This document shows positions 49,073 through 59,426 of a DNA stretch of 64,000 nucleotides, one piece after another. The DNA lies in the NCBI GenBank assembly GCA_002025645.1, contig CP018783.1, positions 744,001 to 808,000 of the forward strand, given 5' to 3'. Position numbers and translations under genes: made by a program. The DNA comes from Curtobacterium pusillum. Its GTDB lineage: Bacteria; Actinomycetota; Actinomycetes; Actinomycetales; Microbacteriaceae. The notes beneath the pieces are model-generated. The model worked only from the letters and a program-made list of their open reading frames with translations. It had not been told where the DNA came from and did no database searches. The stretch's first letter is position 1. Every line of letters starts with the position of its first letter.

Positions 49073-50251
49073 GTGACGACACCGCTCACTGCTGCAGCGC
49101 CGCTCCGCCCCTTCACCGTGGCCGTCCCCGACGAGGACATCCGCGATCTCCGGGCCCGCCTGGGACGGACCCGCTGGCCCGATCCAGAGACAGTGACGGA
49201 CTGGTCCCAAGGAGTCCGGACCGAGCATGCCCGAACCCTGGTCGACCATTGGCTCCACCACCACGACTGGCGCCGTCTCGAGGCCTCCCTCAACCGCCAC
49301 CCGCAGTTCCTCACCGAGGTCGACGGTCTCGACATCCACTTCGTCCACGTCAGGTCTCCCCACCCCGACGCCCTCCCGCTGCTCCTGACGCACGGCTGGC
49401 CGGGCTCGGTGATCGACTTCCTGCCGATGATCGCCCCCCTCACCGACCCCGTCGCGCACGGCGGCCGGGCCGAAGACGCCTTCCACGTCGTGATCCCCTC
49501 CCTGCCCGGTTCTGGGTTCTCCGGCAAGCCCACGGGCACCGGCTGGGACGTGGGCCGGACCGCCGCCGCGTGGACGGCGCTGATGCACCGGCTCGGGTAC
49601 GCCCGCTGGGCGGCGCACGGCGGCGACTGGGGGTCGGTGGTGACGACGACCCTCGCGGCGACGCACGCTGCGGGGCTGCTGGGCATCCACCTCAACACGC
49701 CGTACGCGTTCCCCGAGCACATCCCCGAGTCACTGTCACCCGCGGAGCAGCACGCCGTAGACACGCTCGCCCAGTACGCAGGCGTGCTCGGCGGCTCGAA
49801 CCACCTGCAGGGCACGAAGCCACAGACACCGGGCTTCGCCCTCGCCGACTCCCCCGTCGGCCAGGCCGCCTGGATCTACGAGAAGTACCAGTCCAAGACG
49901 GACAACGCGGGCCTCGCCGAGGACGCGATCCCCCTCGACACGATCCTCGACAACATCTCGCTCTCCTGGTTCACGAACACCGCAGCGTCCTCCGCCCGCA
50001 TCTACTGGGAGAACCGAGCGGCGACGATGGCGGGTCCCGAGCTCACGCTCCCGGTCGCCGTCACCATCTTCCCGAAGGACATCCCGCTGTTGCCGCGGAG
50101 CTGGATCGCGGACAAGTACCCCGACCTGATCCACTACGCCGTCGCCGAGCGTGGCGGACACTTCGCAGCGCTCGAACAGCCGGGGCACCTGGTCGACGAG
50201 ATCCGTGTGGGCCTCCGATCGCTCCGCGGGGCGGTGGCGACCGGCTCGTGA
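49073..50251 (+). CDS. Epoxide hydrolase (EHN-type alpha/beta hydrolase)
   Basis: A 392-residue enzyme that opens epoxides to diols. The N-terminal EHN region has RLGRTRWPDPETVTDWSQGV and DWRRLEASLNRHPQFLTEVD. The oxyanion HGWPGS precedes the nucleophile Asp in AHGGDWGSVVTT. The C-terminal RGGHFAALEQPGHLVDEIR holds the catalytic His. The start is a GTG at 49073 after AGAAGGAACACC; upstream in-frame reading passes through the operators and is rejected. Likely induced when the TetR protein meets its ligand, perhaps an epoxide or a toxic hydrophobic compound. Confidence 0.92.
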   Translation: MTTPLTAAAPLRPFTVAVPDEDIRDLRARLGRTRWPDPETVTDWSQGVRTEHARTLVDHWLHHHDWRRLEASLNRHPQFLTEVDGLDIHFVHVRSPHPDALPLLLTHGWPGSVIDFLPMIAPLTDPVAHGGRAEDAFHVVIPSLPGSGFSGKPTGTGWDVGRTAAAWTALMHRLGYARWAAHGGDWGSVVTTTLAATHAAGLLGIHLNTPYAFPEHIPESLSPAEQHAVDTLAQYAGVLGGSNHLQGTKPQTPGFALADSPVGQAAWIYEKYQSKTDNAGLAEDAIPLDTILDNISLSWFTNTAASSARIYWENRAATMAGPELTLPVAVTIFPKDIPLLPRSWIADKYPDLIHYAVAERGGHFAALEQPGHLVDEIRVGLRSLRGAVATGS

Positions 50252-50282
50252 TCCCACGCTCCGCCCTGCGAGCGCCGCGGGC

Positions 50283-51446
50283 CTAGCGCCCGAGGATCGG
50301 CTCGCGCGACGCCATCCCCGCGGCCCCCGCCCGCGCCACCGCGTCCGGCAGTGCTGCCAGGAACGCGTCGACGTCGGCGTCCGTCGTGGTGTGCCCCAGC
50401 GTGATCCGCAGTGCTCCGCGGGCGTCCTGCTCGGACAGCCCCATCGCGAGCAGGACGTGCGACGCCTCGGGGACACCGGCCTGGCACGCCGAACCGGTCG
50501 ACACGGCGACCCCGGCGGCGTCGAGCAGGAACAGCAGCGAGTCCCCCTCGCAGCCCGGGAAGGTGAAGTGCGCGTTGCCCGGCAGGCGGTCGACCGGGTC
50601 TCCCATCAGCACCGCGGACGGCACGGCGGCCCGGACACCGGCGACGAGCCGGTCCCGCAGCGCACGGACGTCCGCGTGCGGCATCGCGGCTGCGACCCCG
50701 AAGGACGCGGCGGCCGGGGCGTCCTGCGTGCCGCTCCGCACCTGGCGTTGCTGACCGCCGCCGTGGATGAGCGGCTCGACCGTGGCCTTCCGCCCGAGGA
50801 CGAGCGCGCCGATGCCCACCGGCCCGCCGATCTTGTGCGCGGACACGCTCAGCGCGTCGAGGCCGGAGGCCGCGAACGACACCGGTACCTGCCCGTAGGC
50901 GGCGACCGCGTCGCTGTGCACGGGCACGCCCGCGGCGTGCGCGAGCTCGACGATCCGTGACACGGGCTGGATGGTGCCCACCTCGTTGTTCGCCCACAGG
51001 AACGTGATCAGGGCGACGTCCGAGGCGTCGGCGAGTCGTGCCTCCAGGCCTCCGAGGTCCACGCGACCCTGCGCGTCCAACGGGACCACGTCGACGACCG
51101 CGCCCTCGTGGCGTTCGAGCCACTCGACCGTGTCGACGGTCGCGTGGTGCTCGCCGGCGGGCACGACGATGCGGGGCCGCGGTCGGTCCTGCTGCCGTGC
51201 CCAGAACATGCCCTTGACGGCGAGGTTGATGCTCTCGGTGCCGCCGGAGGTGAAGACGACCTCGACCGGATCGGCGTCGAGCGAGGCAGCGACCGCGGCG
51301 CGGCCGTCCTCGAGCAACATCTTCGCCTGCTGCCCGGCGCTGTGGATCGACGAGGGGTTGCCGACGGTGCCGAGCGCAGCCGTGAACGCGGCGAGCGCCT
51401 CCGGCAGGATCGGCGTCGTCGCGGCGTGGTCGAGGTAGACCGGCAT
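50283..51446 (-). CDS. Cysteine desulfurase (NifS/IscS family)
   Basis: A 387-residue PLP enzyme that takes sulfur from cysteine for Fe-S clusters or tRNA thiolation. Marks are YLDHAATTPILPEALAAF at the start, SSIHSAGQQAK, HHATVDTVEWLERHEGAVVD, the PLP lysine in SVSAHKIGGPVGIGAL, and the active Cys in STGSACQAGVPEAS. The ATG at 51446 follows CAGGGGG six bases upstream. No suf, isc or mnmA gene is adjacent in the window, so the sulfur acceptor is open. It is divergent from glgX. Confidence 0.92.
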   Translation of the reverse strand: MPVYLDHAATTPILPEALAAFTAALGTVGNPSSIHSAGQQAKMLLEDGRAAVAASLDADPVEVVFTSGGTESINLAVKGMFWARQQDRPRPRIVVPAGEHHATVDTVEWLERHEGAVVDVVPLDAQGRVDLGGLEARLADASDVALITFLWANNEVGTIQPVSRIVELAHAAGVPVHSDAVAAYGQVPVSFAASGLDALSVSAHKIGGPVGIGALVLGRKATVEPLIHGGGQQRQVRSGTQDAPAAASFGVAAAMPHADVRALRDRLVAGVRAAVPSAVLMGDPVDRLPGNAHFTFPGCEGDSLLFLLDAAGVAVSTGSACQAGVPEASHVLLAMGLSEQDARGALRITLGHTTTDADVDAFLAALPDAVARAGAAGMASREPILGR

Positions 51447-51504
51447 CTGCACCCCCTGAACGAGCGTTTCCAGGATACCCGTGGGTCCTCGTACCCTGGT
51501 GGGC

Positions 51505-53535
51505 ATGCACGAGACCGCGATCGACGAGACCCAGGGGTTCACCCTGGGGGCCGGTGTCCCGCGGTTCTCGGTCCGCTCCGCCTCGGCGACGGCCGTGTCG
51601 ATCGTGGTCGACGGCCGCGGGACCGTGCCGTTGACGCAGTCCGGCGACGTCTGGAGCGGCGAGGTCCCCGGTGTCGAGCCGGGTGACACCTACCACCTGC
51701 TCGTCGACGGGCCGACGGGGCCGCGGCACGCGTTCGATCCCACCCGACCGTTGCTCGACCCGTACGCCCGAGGGATCACCCGCGGGACGGCCTCGCGGTG
51801 GACGGGCGTGGTGGTCGACGACGCGTTCGACTGGGGCGGGGTGGTCAAGCCGACGACGCCGCTCGACCGGGCCGTCGTGTACGAGGCGAACGTCCGGACC
51901 CTGACGGCCGCCAACCCCGCCGTCCCCGAGCACCTGCGGGGCACCTACGCCGGCATCGCGCACGAGAGCACGATCGCGCACCTGCACCGCATCGGCGTGA
52001 CCACGCTCGAACTCCTGCCGGTGCACGCCTTCGACACCGAGCGGTGGCTGCGTGACGCCGGGCGCGAGAACGCCTGGGGCTACAACACGCTCGGCTTCTT
52101 CGCGCCGCACGCCGCCCACGCCTCCCCCGGAGCACGTGCCGAGGGCGCGTCCGCCGTGCTCCGCGAGTTCAAGGGCATGGTCCGGCTGCTGCACGCGGCC
52201 GGGATCCAGGTCGTGCTCGACGTCGTGTACAACCACACCGCCGAAGAGGGGCTCGGCGGCCCCACGAGCTCGCTGCGGGGCATCGCCGGGGCGAACCGGT
52301 ACCGGTGGGCGGGCCTGCCGGACGACGATACGGCGGCGTACTACGACACGACCGGCTGCGGGAACACGCTCGACACCTCGGTCGAGGCGACGGCCGACCT
52401 GATCGTCGACAGCCTGCGGTACTGGGCGCGTGACGTGCAGGTCGACGGGTTCCGCTTCGACCTCATGGCAGCCCTCGGCCGGGACGGCGACCACGTGTTC
52501 GACCCGGCGCACCCGCTGCTCGACCGGATCCGGAACCACCCGGACCTGCAGGACACGCTCGTCATCGCCGAGCCCTGGGACGTCGGGCCCGACGGTTGGA
52601 AGACCGGCTCGTTCGGCCCCCGCACGAGCGAGTGGAACGACGGCTTCCGCAACACCGTGCGGCAGTTCTGGCTCACCGACATCGCCGAGGAACGCCGGAA
52701 CGGTGCCCCGGCGCACGGCATCGGCCGGCTGGCTGATGCGTTGACAGGATCGAGGAGCCTCTTCGACACAGCACGCGGGCCCCTCGCCGGCATCAACTTC
52801 GTCACCGCCCACGACGGCTTCACGCTGCTCGACCTGGTGTCGTACGACGGCAAGCACAACGAGGCGAACGGCGAGGAGAACCGCGACGGCTCGAACGACA
52901 ACCGCTCGTTCAACCACGGGATCGAGGGCGACACCGCCGACCGAGGGGTCCGAGCGGCCCGCGGGCGGTCGATGCGGAACCTCGCAGCGACCCTGATGCT
53001 CTCCGCGGGCGTGCCCATGCTGACCGCCGGAGACGAGCGCAGCAGAACGCAGCACGGGAACAACAACGCCTACGTGGTGTCCGACGACCTCACTCCGGTC
53101 GACTGGTCCGACGACGAGGACGCCGAGTCGATGACGTCCGCAATCGCATCCCTGGCGCGGCTCCGCGCGGCGCACCCTGCGTTGCGGCCGACGCGCTTCG
53201 GGGTCGAGGGACAGGAGACCCCTGGAGCCTCGCGGATGTCCTGGTACGGGCCGGACGGGCAGCCGATGACGATCGAGGGCTGGGACCAGCCCATCCACCG
53301 CGCCCTGCAGTACTTCGTCGAGTCGACACCAGAGCACGAGCCGTTCGACCGCGTGCTGGTGGTCGTGCACGGCAGCGGGCGCACGCGGGACATCACGCTG
53401 CCCACGCGCGAGGACCTGCTCGGGTACCGCCTGGCGTGGTCGAGCGAGAAGCACCGGGACCACGAGCGGCTCCGGCCCGCCGGACAGGTCTTCACGGCCT
53501 ACGGCCCGGGGATCCACGTCTTCGAGATCGCCTGA
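51505..53535 (+). CDS. glgX: Glycogen debranching enzyme, GlgX-type
   Basis: A 676-residue GH13 enzyme that cuts alpha-1,6 branches in glycogen. An N-terminal CBM48-like part (about residues 1-110) precedes the barrel with VYEANVRTLTAANP, VVLDVVYNHTAEEG, the nucleophile Asp in VDGFRFDLMAALGRDG, the acid Glu in VIAEPWDVGPDGW and VTAHDGFTLLDLVSYDGKHN. The start ATG at 51505 matches the family opening. It is slightly shorter than many GlgX proteins at the N-terminus. A type A palindrome separates it from glgE. Confidence 0.92.
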   Translation: MHETAIDETQGFTLGAGVPRFSVRSASATAVSIVVDGRGTVPLTQSGDVWSGEVPGVEPGDTYHLLVDGPTGPRHAFDPTRPLLDPYARGITRGTASRWTGVVVDDAFDWGGVVKPTTPLDRAVVYEANVRTLTAANPAVPEHLRGTYAGIAHESTIAHLHRIGVTTLELLPVHAFDTERWLRDAGRENAWGYNTLGFFAPHAAHASPGARAEGASAVLREFKGMVRLLHAAGIQVVLDVVYNHTAEEGLGGPTSSLRGIAGANRYRWAGLPDDDTAAYYDTTGCGNTLDTSVEATADLIVDSLRYWARDVQVDGFRFDLMAALGRDGDHVFDPAHPLLDRIRNHPDLQDTLVIAEPWDVGPDGWKTGSFGPRTSEWNDGFRNTVRQFWLTDIAEERRNGAPAHGIGRLADALTGSRSLFDTARGPLAGINFVTAHDGFTLLDLVSYDGKHNEANGEENRDGSNDNRSFNHGIEGDTADRGVRAARGRSMRNLAATLMLSAGVPMLTAGDERSRTQHGNNNAYVVSDDLTPVDWSDDEDAESMTSAIASLARLRAAHPALRPTRFGVEGQETPGASRMSWYGPDGQPMTIEGWDQPIHRALQYFVESTPEHEPFDRVLVVVHGSGRTRDITLPTREDLLGYRLAWSSEKHRDHERLRPAGQVFTAYGPGIHVFEIA

Positions 53536-53543
53536 CGGCGGGT

Positions 53544-53587
53544 CGGACTGGAGGCGCGTGGCGGCGCCGCCACGCGCCTCCAGTCCG
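53544..53587. terminator. Perfect 44-bp type A palindrome
   Basis: A loop-free inverted repeat centred at 53565/53566 on GCGGCGCCGC with core CGGACTGGAGGCGCGTGGCG. It lies 9 bp after glgX and 89 bp before glgE, so glgX and glgE may be separate transcripts despite their shared pathway. Confidence 0.82.
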
Positions 53588-53675
53588 TCCCTCCACAGCT
53601 CCACGGCGCGCCCGACTCTCCACAGACGGCACGTTCCGGGGAACGCGGAGGCCCTCGCCGGGTAGCGTCGGCTCC

Positions 53676-55676
53676 GTGGCCACCGCAGACCGACCCCGCC
53701 GACCGAAGATCGGGCGCATCCCGATCACCGAGCTCGCCCCCACCACGCCGAACGGATTCCCCAGCAAGGCGTTCGACGGCGAGGTGATCACGTTCGGTGC
53801 CACCGTCTTCCGCGAGGGACACGGCGTCATCGGCGCCGACCTCGTCCTCGAACGGCCGGACGGGGGCACCCGCACGGTGCCGCTCGTCCTCGTCGCCGCC
53901 GGCACCGACCGGTACGAGGCCACGGTGCAGGTCGACCACACCGGCGTCTGGACGTGGCACGTCGAGTCCTACGCCGACGACTGGGCGAGCTGGCTGCACG
54001 GGGCGCGGCTCAAGATCGCCGCCGGCGTCGACACCGAGGCGACCCTGCTCGACGGCGCCGTGCTCCTCGACCGCCTGGCAGCGGAGACCGACTCCCCCGC
54101 AGCCACGCGCGCCGCCGACCGCATCCGAGACACCGACCTCGACCCGGCCGAGCGCCTCGCTGCCGTCGACGACCCGCGCATCACCGCCGAGGTCGAAGAA
54201 GCACCGCTGACCTCGCTGCGCACGCACTCCCCGACACAGCTGCTCGACGTCGAACGGACCCGCGCGGGCGTCGGCGCCTGGTACGAGTTCTTCCCCCGGA
54301 GCGAGGGCGCGAAGAAGAACGCCGACGGATCGTGGAAGAGCGGCGACTTCCGCACCGCCGCGCGCCGTCTGCCCGGTGTCGCCCGCATGGGCTTCGACGT
54401 CGTCTACCTGCCCCCGATCCACCCCATCGGCACGACCGCCCGCAAGGGCCCGAACAACACCCTGACCCCCGGGCCGCACGATCCGGGCAGCCCCTGGGCC
54501 ATCGGCGGGCCGGAGGGCGGGCACGACGCGATCCACCCCGACCTCGGCACCGAGGACGACTTCCGCGACTTCGTCGAGACGGCGAAGAACACCGGGATGG
54601 AGGTCGCCCTCGACTTCGCGTTGCAGTGCTCCCCCGACCACCCCTGGGTCACCGAACACCCGGACTGGTTCACGCAGCGCGCCGACGGCTCGATCGCCAC
54701 CGCCGAGAACCCGCCGAAGCGCTACCAGGACATCTACCCGATCCAGTTCGACTCCGACCCCGAGGGCCTGGTCACCGAGGTCCTCCGGGTGCTCCGGCAC
54801 TGGATCGCCTTCGGCATCCGGATCTTCCGCGTCGACAACCCGCACACCAAGCCGCTCTGGTTCTGGGAACGCGTGATCCGCGAGGTCCGCGACGAGCACC
54901 CCGACACCGTCTTCCTCGCCGAGGCGTTCACGCGTCCCGCGATGATGCGTGCCCTCGCCGAGGTCGGGTTCCAGCAGTCCTACTCGTACTTCACCTGGCG
55001 CAACTCGAAGGACGAGATCGCCGAGTACTTCGACGAGCTCTCGCACGAGACGAGCGCGTACCTGCGCCCGAACCTGTTCGTGAACACGCCGGACATCCTC
55101 ACCGAGTACCTGCAGTTCGGCGGCCGCGCCGGCTACAAGATCCGGGCGGCGCTCGCCGCGACGGGGGCACCCACGTGGGGCATGTACTCCGGGTACGAGC
55201 TCTTCGAGGACGTCGCCCGACCGGGCTCGGAAGAGAACATCGACAACGAGAAGTACGAGTACAAGCCCCGCGACTTCGCCCTGGCCGAGGCCGAGGGTGC
55301 GAGCCTCGCGCCGTACGTCACGATGCTCAACCGGTTCCGGCAGGCGCACCCCGCGCTCCGCCAGCTCCGGAACCTGCACGTGCACGACGCCGAGGACCCG
55401 GCCATCGTCGTCTACTCGAAGCACCTGCCCGGACGGTTCATCCGCTCGGGCCGCGACGACACCGTGATCGTCGTCGCGAACGTCGACCCCCACTCGGCCC
55501 GTGAGACCACGGTCCACCTCGACCTCGCCGCCCTCGGCCTCGGCCCGGAGCAGGCGTTCGACGTCCGCGACGTCGTGACCGGTCAGCGCTGGGTCTGGGG
55601 ATCGTCGAACTACGTCCGCCTGGACGCATTCCAGGAACCCGTGCACCTGCTCGTCGTGGAGGGACCCCACCGATGA
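53676..55676 (+). CDS. glgE: Alpha-1,4-glucan:maltose-1-phosphate maltosyltransferase
   Basis: A 666-residue GH13_3 enzyme that extends alpha-1,4-glucans from maltose-1-phosphate. Marks are [20 protein letters not shown] at the start, [20 protein letters not shown], the nucleophile Asp in [16 protein letters not shown], the acid Glu in [13 protein letters not shown], and [14 protein letters not shown]. The start is a GTG at 53676. It overlaps glgB by four bases. The usual treS and pep2 genes, which make maltose-1-phosphate from trehalose, are not between them here. Confidence 0.95.
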   Translation: MATADRPRRPKIGRIPITELAPTTPNGFPSKAFDGEVITFGATVFREGHGVIGADLVLERPDGGTRTVPLVLVAAGTDRYEATVQVDHTGVWTWHVESYADDWASWLHGARLKIAAGVDTEATLLDGAVLLDRLAAETDSPAATRAADRIRDTDLDPAERLAAVDDPRITAEVEEAPLTSLRTHSPTQLLDVERTRAGVGAWYEFFPRSEGAKKNADGSWKSGDFRTAARRLPGVARMGFDVVYLPPIHPIGTTARKGPNNTLTPGPHDPGSPWAIGGPEGGHDAIHPDLGTEDDFRDFVETAKNTGMEVALDFALQCSPDHPWVTEHPDWFTQRADGSIATAENPPKRYQDIYPIQFDSDPEGLVTEVLRVLRHWIAFGIRIFRVDNPHTKPLWFWERVIREVRDEHPDTVFLAEAFTRPAMMRALAEVGFQQSYSYFTWRNSKDEIAEYFDELSHETSAYLRPNLFVNTPDILTEYLQFGGRAGYKIRAALAATGAPTWGMYSGYELFEDVARPGSEENIDNEKYEYKPRDFALAEAEGASLAPYVTMLNRFRQAHPALRQLRNLHVHDAEDPAIVVYSKHLPGRFIRSGRDDTVIVVANVDPHSARETTVHLDLAALGLGPEQAFDVRDVVTGQRWVWGSSNYVRLDAFQEPVHLLVVEGPHR

Positions 55677-58342
55677 CCGACACCCACCCCGAGGACGACG
55701 CACGGAAGGCTCGGGGCGACGCTCCCGGCGTGCCGGCGGTCCCGCCGCCCCCACCGCCCGTGCTCCCGCGTCGCATGCCGTCCGACACCCCACGTCCGAC
55801 GCACCCCGCGCACCACGTCGCCGCCGAGCGGGCGGACGCCCCCGTGACCCCGGCGTCGTACGAGGCCCGGCCGACCACGCCGCCGGCCCAGCGCTACGAG
55901 CCGCGCGTCTCCGCCCCCGGCGAGGACCTGCCCGGAGCGCCGCCGGCTCCGCACGAGGCTCCCGACCGCGGGGTCCCCGAGTCCGCGACGCTGGCCGGTC
56001 ACGCATCGGACGCGGCGCACCCGCGGCACATCGCGGTCGAAGCCGTCGAAGCCGTCGAAGCCGTCGAAGCCGTCGGCAGCGGCGCACCCACCGCACCGGC
56101 GTCCGACACTCCGGCAGCAACGGTCACGTCGGGAGCCCCGGCGGCACCGTCGTCCGGTGCTGCTTCCGAGCCGCATCCCGCCCCGCTCGAGGACTGGCTC
56201 CGCCAGCAGGTCGCCGAGGCCCGCTGGTCGCAGCCGCACGACGTGCTCGGCCCGCACCCCGTCGACGGCGGTACGAGCGTCCGGGTGGTCCGGCACCTCG
56301 CGGACGCCGTCCGGATCGTCCGCCCCGACGGCGACGACATCGAGCTGACGCACGAGGGCGACGGCCTGTGGGCCGGAGCCGTCGCGGGTGACCTCGGCCG
56401 GTACCGGGTCGAGGCGGACTACGACTACGACGAGTCCACCGACACCGACGACGCGACCTGGACGACGGACGACGCGTACCGGTTCGCCCCGACGATCGGC
56501 GAGCTCGACCTGCACCTGTTCGGCGAGGGCCGCGACGAGCAGCTGTGGCACCACCTCGGCGCACACCTCACGACCGTCGACGGCGTCGACGGGGTGTCGT
56601 TCACGGTGTGGGCACCCCGTGCGACGGCGGTCCGGGTCATCGGCGACTTCGAGGGCTGGGAGGGCCGCACCACAGCGATGCGTCGGCTCACCGACCTCGG
56701 CGTCTGGGAGCTGTTCTGGCCCGGCGCGCTCGAGGGCCAGCGGTACAAGTTCCAGCTCCTCACGGACTCCGGCTGGGTGGAACGCGCCGACCCGTTCGCC
56801 CGACGCACCGAGGTCCCGCCGCTCACCGCCTCCGTCATCACCTCGTCCGACTACACGTGGTCCGAGGGCGACGCGCAGTGGATGGAGCACCGGGCGAAGA
56901 CCACCACGCACGACCGGCCGATGAGCGTCTACGAGGTCCACCTCGGCTCGTGGCGTCCGGGGCTGTCGTACCGTGACGCCGCCGACCAGCTCATCGGGCA
57001 CGTGCAGCACCTCGGGTTCACCCACGTCGAGTTCCTGCCGCTGTCCGAGCACCCGTTCGGCGGTTCGTGGGGCTACCAGGTCACCGGCTACTACGCACCG
57101 ACCGCACGCTTCGGCTCCCCCGACGACCTCCGGTACCTCATCGACCGCCTGCACTCGGCGGGCATCGGCGTGATCATGGACTGGGTCCCCGGGCACTTCC
57201 CGAAGGACGAGTGGGCGCTCGGCAAGTTCGACGGCTACGCCCTGTTCGAGCACCCGGACCCCCGCCGCGGGGAACAGCTCGACTGGGGCACGTACGTGTT
57301 CGACTTCGGGCAGCCGCAGGTGCGCAACTTCCTCGTCGCCAACGCGCTCTACTGGCTCGAGGAGTTCCACATCGACGGGCTCCGGGTCGACGCCGTCGCC
57401 TCGATGCTCTACCTCGACTACTCGCGGACCGAGTGGCTGCCCAACGTCCACGGTGGGCGAGAGAACCTCGAGGCGATCTCGTTCCTGCAGGAGACGAACG
57501 CCACCGCGTACAAGCGCTACCCCGGCATCGTGATGATCGCCGAGGAGAGCACCTCGTGGCCGGGCGTCACCCAGCCCACGAGCGCCGGCGGGCTCGGCTT
57601 CGGCCAGAAGTGGAACATGGGCTGGATGCACGACTCGCTCCAGTACATCGAGCGCGAACCCTTGTACCGCAGCTACCACCACGACGAGATCACCTTCTCG
57701 TTCGTGTACGCGTTCAGCGAGCAGTTCACGCTGCCGATCAGCCACGACGAGGTCGTGCACGGCAAGGGCTCCCTGTACGGCAAGATGCCCGGCGACGAGT
57801 GGCAGAAGCTCGCGAACGTGCGGGCCTACCTGGCCTTCATGTGGGCGCACCCGGGCAAGCAGCTGCTGTTCATGGGCCAGGAGTTCGCGCAGCCCACCGA
57901 GTGGTCCGAGGCCCGCGGGCTGGACTGGTGGCTGCTGGACGACCCGGGCCACCGCGGTGTGCAGGACCTCGTCGCGTCGCTCAACCGGGTGTACCGGGAG
58001 ACCCCAGCGCTCTGGACCCACGACGCCACCGCTGACGGCTTCGAGTGGATCGAGGGCGGGGACGCGCCGCACTCCACGCTCGGGTTCCTGCGCAAGGACG
58101 GAGACGATCGCCTGGCCGTCTTCGTGAACTTCTCCGGGGTCCCGGTGGAGCGACGCTTCGGGCTGCCGACGGCGGGCTCCTGGCACGAGGTCCTCAACAC
58201 CGACGCCGCGGAGTACGGCGGGTCCGGCGTCGGGAACCTCGGCGTCGTCACCGCGGAGGACACCCCGTGGGCAGGACGCCCCGCGTCGGCGCACCTGGTG
58301 GTGCCGCCGCTCGGCGCCGTCTGGCTGAAGCTGGCGCGGTAG
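55673..58342 (+). CDS. glgB: 1,4-alpha-glucan branching enzyme with long N-terminal extension
   Basis: An 889-residue GH13_9 enzyme that adds alpha-1,6 branches to the glucan. Residues 1 to about 170 are a Pro/Ala-rich, low-complexity extension with a PPPPPP run and Glu-Ala-Val repeats coded by a GTCGAAGCC tandem. Then [20 protein letters not shown] begins the conserved part: CBM48 modules, [31 protein letters not shown], the nucleophile Asp in [17 protein letters not shown], and the acid Glu in [13 protein letters not shown]. Most GlgB proteins are 730-750 residues, so the extension is the odd part. It is coupled to glgE. Confidence 0.94.
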   Translation: MTDTHPEDDARKARGDAPGVPAVPPPPPPVLPRRMPSDTPRPTHPAHHVAAERADAPVTPASYEARPTTPPAQRYEPRVSAPGEDLPGAPPAPHEAPDRGVPESATLAGHASDAAHPRHIAVEAVEAVEAVEAVGSGAPTAPASDTPAATVTSGAPAAPSSGAASEPHPAPLEDWLRQQVAEARWSQPHDVLGPHPVDGGTSVRVVRHLADAVRIVRPDGDDIELTHEGDGLWAGAVAGDLGRYRVEADYDYDESTDTDDATWTTDDAYRFAPTIGELDLHLFGEGRDEQLWHHLGAHLTTVDGVDGVSFTVWAPRATAVRVIGDFEGWEGRTTAMRRLTDLGVWELFWPGALEGQRYKFQLLTDSGWVERADPFARRTEVPPLTASVITSSDYTWSEGDAQWMEHRAKTTTHDRPMSVYEVHLGSWRPGLSYRDAADQLIGHVQHLGFTHVEFLPLSEHPFGGSWGYQVTGYYAPTARFGSPDDLRYLIDRLHSAGIGVIMDWVPGHFPKDEWALGKFDGYALFEHPDPRRGEQLDWGTYVFDFGQPQVRNFLVANALYWLEEFHIDGLRVDAVASMLYLDYSRTEWLPNVHGGRENLEAISFLQETNATAYKRYPGIVMIAEESTSWPGVTQPTSAGGLGFGQKWNMGWMHDSLQYIEREPLYRSYHHDEITFSFVYAFSEQFTLPISHDEVVHGKGSLYGKMPGDEWQKLANVRAYLAFMWAHPGKQLLFMGQEFAQPTEWSEARGLDWWLLDDPGHRGVQDLVASLNRVYRETPALWTHDATADGFEWIEGGDAPHSTLGFLRKDGDDRLAVFVNFSGVPVERRFGLPTAGSWHEVLNTDAAEYGGSGVGNLGVVTAEDTPWAGRPASAHLVVPPLGAVWLKLAR

Positions 58343-58365
58343 ACGCGGGAGAACGTCCCCAGAAA

Positions 58366-58411
58366 ACGGACGGGAGGCGCGGTGCCAGCTGGCACCGCGC
58401 CTCCCGTCCGT
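58366..58411. terminator. Perfect 46-bp type A palindrome after glgB
   Basis: Loop-free, 23 bp per side, centred on CCAGCTGG at 58388/58389 with core ACGGGAGGCGCGGTGCCAG, the same variant as the copy at 17509. It lies between convergent glgB and the ybbN-like gene and likely ends both. Confidence 0.85.
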
Positions 58412-58424
58412 CTCGTGGGTGCGC

Positions 58425-59426
58425 TCAGTACAGGGCGCTCGCCAGGCGACGCCGGGCTGCGATCACACGCGGGTCCTCGGTGCCGATGAGCTCGAAGTAC
58501 TCGACCAGGCGGGCGCGCAGGGGTTCTCGCGCGTCGCCGAAGACCGTCGGCACGAGGTCCAGCAGACGACCGAACGCATCGTCGACGTGTCCGCCGGAGA
58601 TGTCGAGGTCCGCGACGGCCAGTTGCGCCGCGACGTCCGTCGGGTCGGCGGCGGCCGCGGCACGGATCTCGTCCGCGGTGTGACCGTTCAGCCGGTCGAG
58701 GAGCGAGACCTGCGCGAGCCCGGCGACGGCCATCTGGTCGTGCGGGTCCTGCGCGATGGCGGTCTTGTACTCCTGGATCGCGGTGGCGTAGTCGCCCTGC
58801 TCGATCGCGTCGTACGCGGCCTGGTGGTGCGGCGGCAGCGGCTCGGGTTCGGGCTCGCCCTGCTCGACCGCGTCGGCCGGGGCCGCTCCGTCGACCGTGA
58901 CGCGTCCGGAGACACCGTTCTCGGCGGCGGCGGCGAGGACCTGCTCGTAGACGTCGCGGACCTGCGCCTCGGGCAGCGCACCGACGAACAGCCCGAGGGG
59001 ACGCCCGCCGATGAGCGCGGCCACGGTCGGGATCGACTGAGCCTGGAAGGCCTGCACGAGCTGCGGGTTGGTGTCCGCGTCCACCTTGGCGAGGAGCACA
59101 CGGCCGTCGTAGTCGGCGGTGAGCTGCTCGAGGATCGGCGAGAGCTGCTTGCACGGCCCGCACCACTCCGCCCAGATGTCGACGATCACCGGGACGATCG
59201 TGGACAGCTGCAAGACGTCCTGGAAGGACTGGTCCGTGACGTCGAGGACGAGGGACGGGACGGTCAGGTCGGCGCCGGTCTCGCTGCCGGGGCCGCCGCC
59301 GGCGGACACACCCGCCGGGCCACCGGCGGGTGCCGGGGGCTGGGGCGGCCGCTGCGCGCGGTCGACGAGGGACGACAGGTCGACGGCTCCGCGGAGACCG
59401 GACGGGGTCGGGGGGACGTTGGTCAT
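58425..59426 (-). CDS. Thioredoxin-like co-chaperone, YbbN/CnoX-type
   Basis: A 333-residue protein. A Pro/Gly-rich stretch (residues 25-50) leads to a thioredoxin domain with an intact WCGPC site in DIWAEWCGPCKQLSPILEQL, then a C-terminal TPR-like helical region (HHQAAYDAIEQGDYATAIQE and DPTDVAAQLAVADLDISGG). This matches YbbN/CnoX, which hands oxidised or unfolded proteins to chaperones. E. coli CnoX lacks the active CxxC pair, while here both Cys are kept, so redox activity is possible. A thioredoxin gene near glgB is also found in mycobacteria. It overlaps the next upstream gene by four bases. Confidence 0.88.
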   Translation of the reverse strand: MTNVPPTPSGLRGAVDLSSLVDRAQRPPQPPAPAGGPAGVSAGGGPGSETGADLTVPSLVLDVTDQSFQDVLQLSTIVPVIVDIWAEWCGPCKQLSPILEQLTADYDGRVLLAKVDADTNPQLVQAFQAQSIPTVAALIGGRPLGLFVGALPEAQVRDVYEQVLAAAAENGVSGRVTVDGAAPADAVEQGEPEPEPLPPHHQAAYDAIEQGDYATAIQEYKTAIAQDPHDQMAVAGLAQVSLLDRLNGHTADEIRAAAAADPTDVAAQLAVADLDISGGHVDDAFGRLLDLVPTVFGDAREPLRARLVEYFELIGTEDPRVIAARRRLASALY

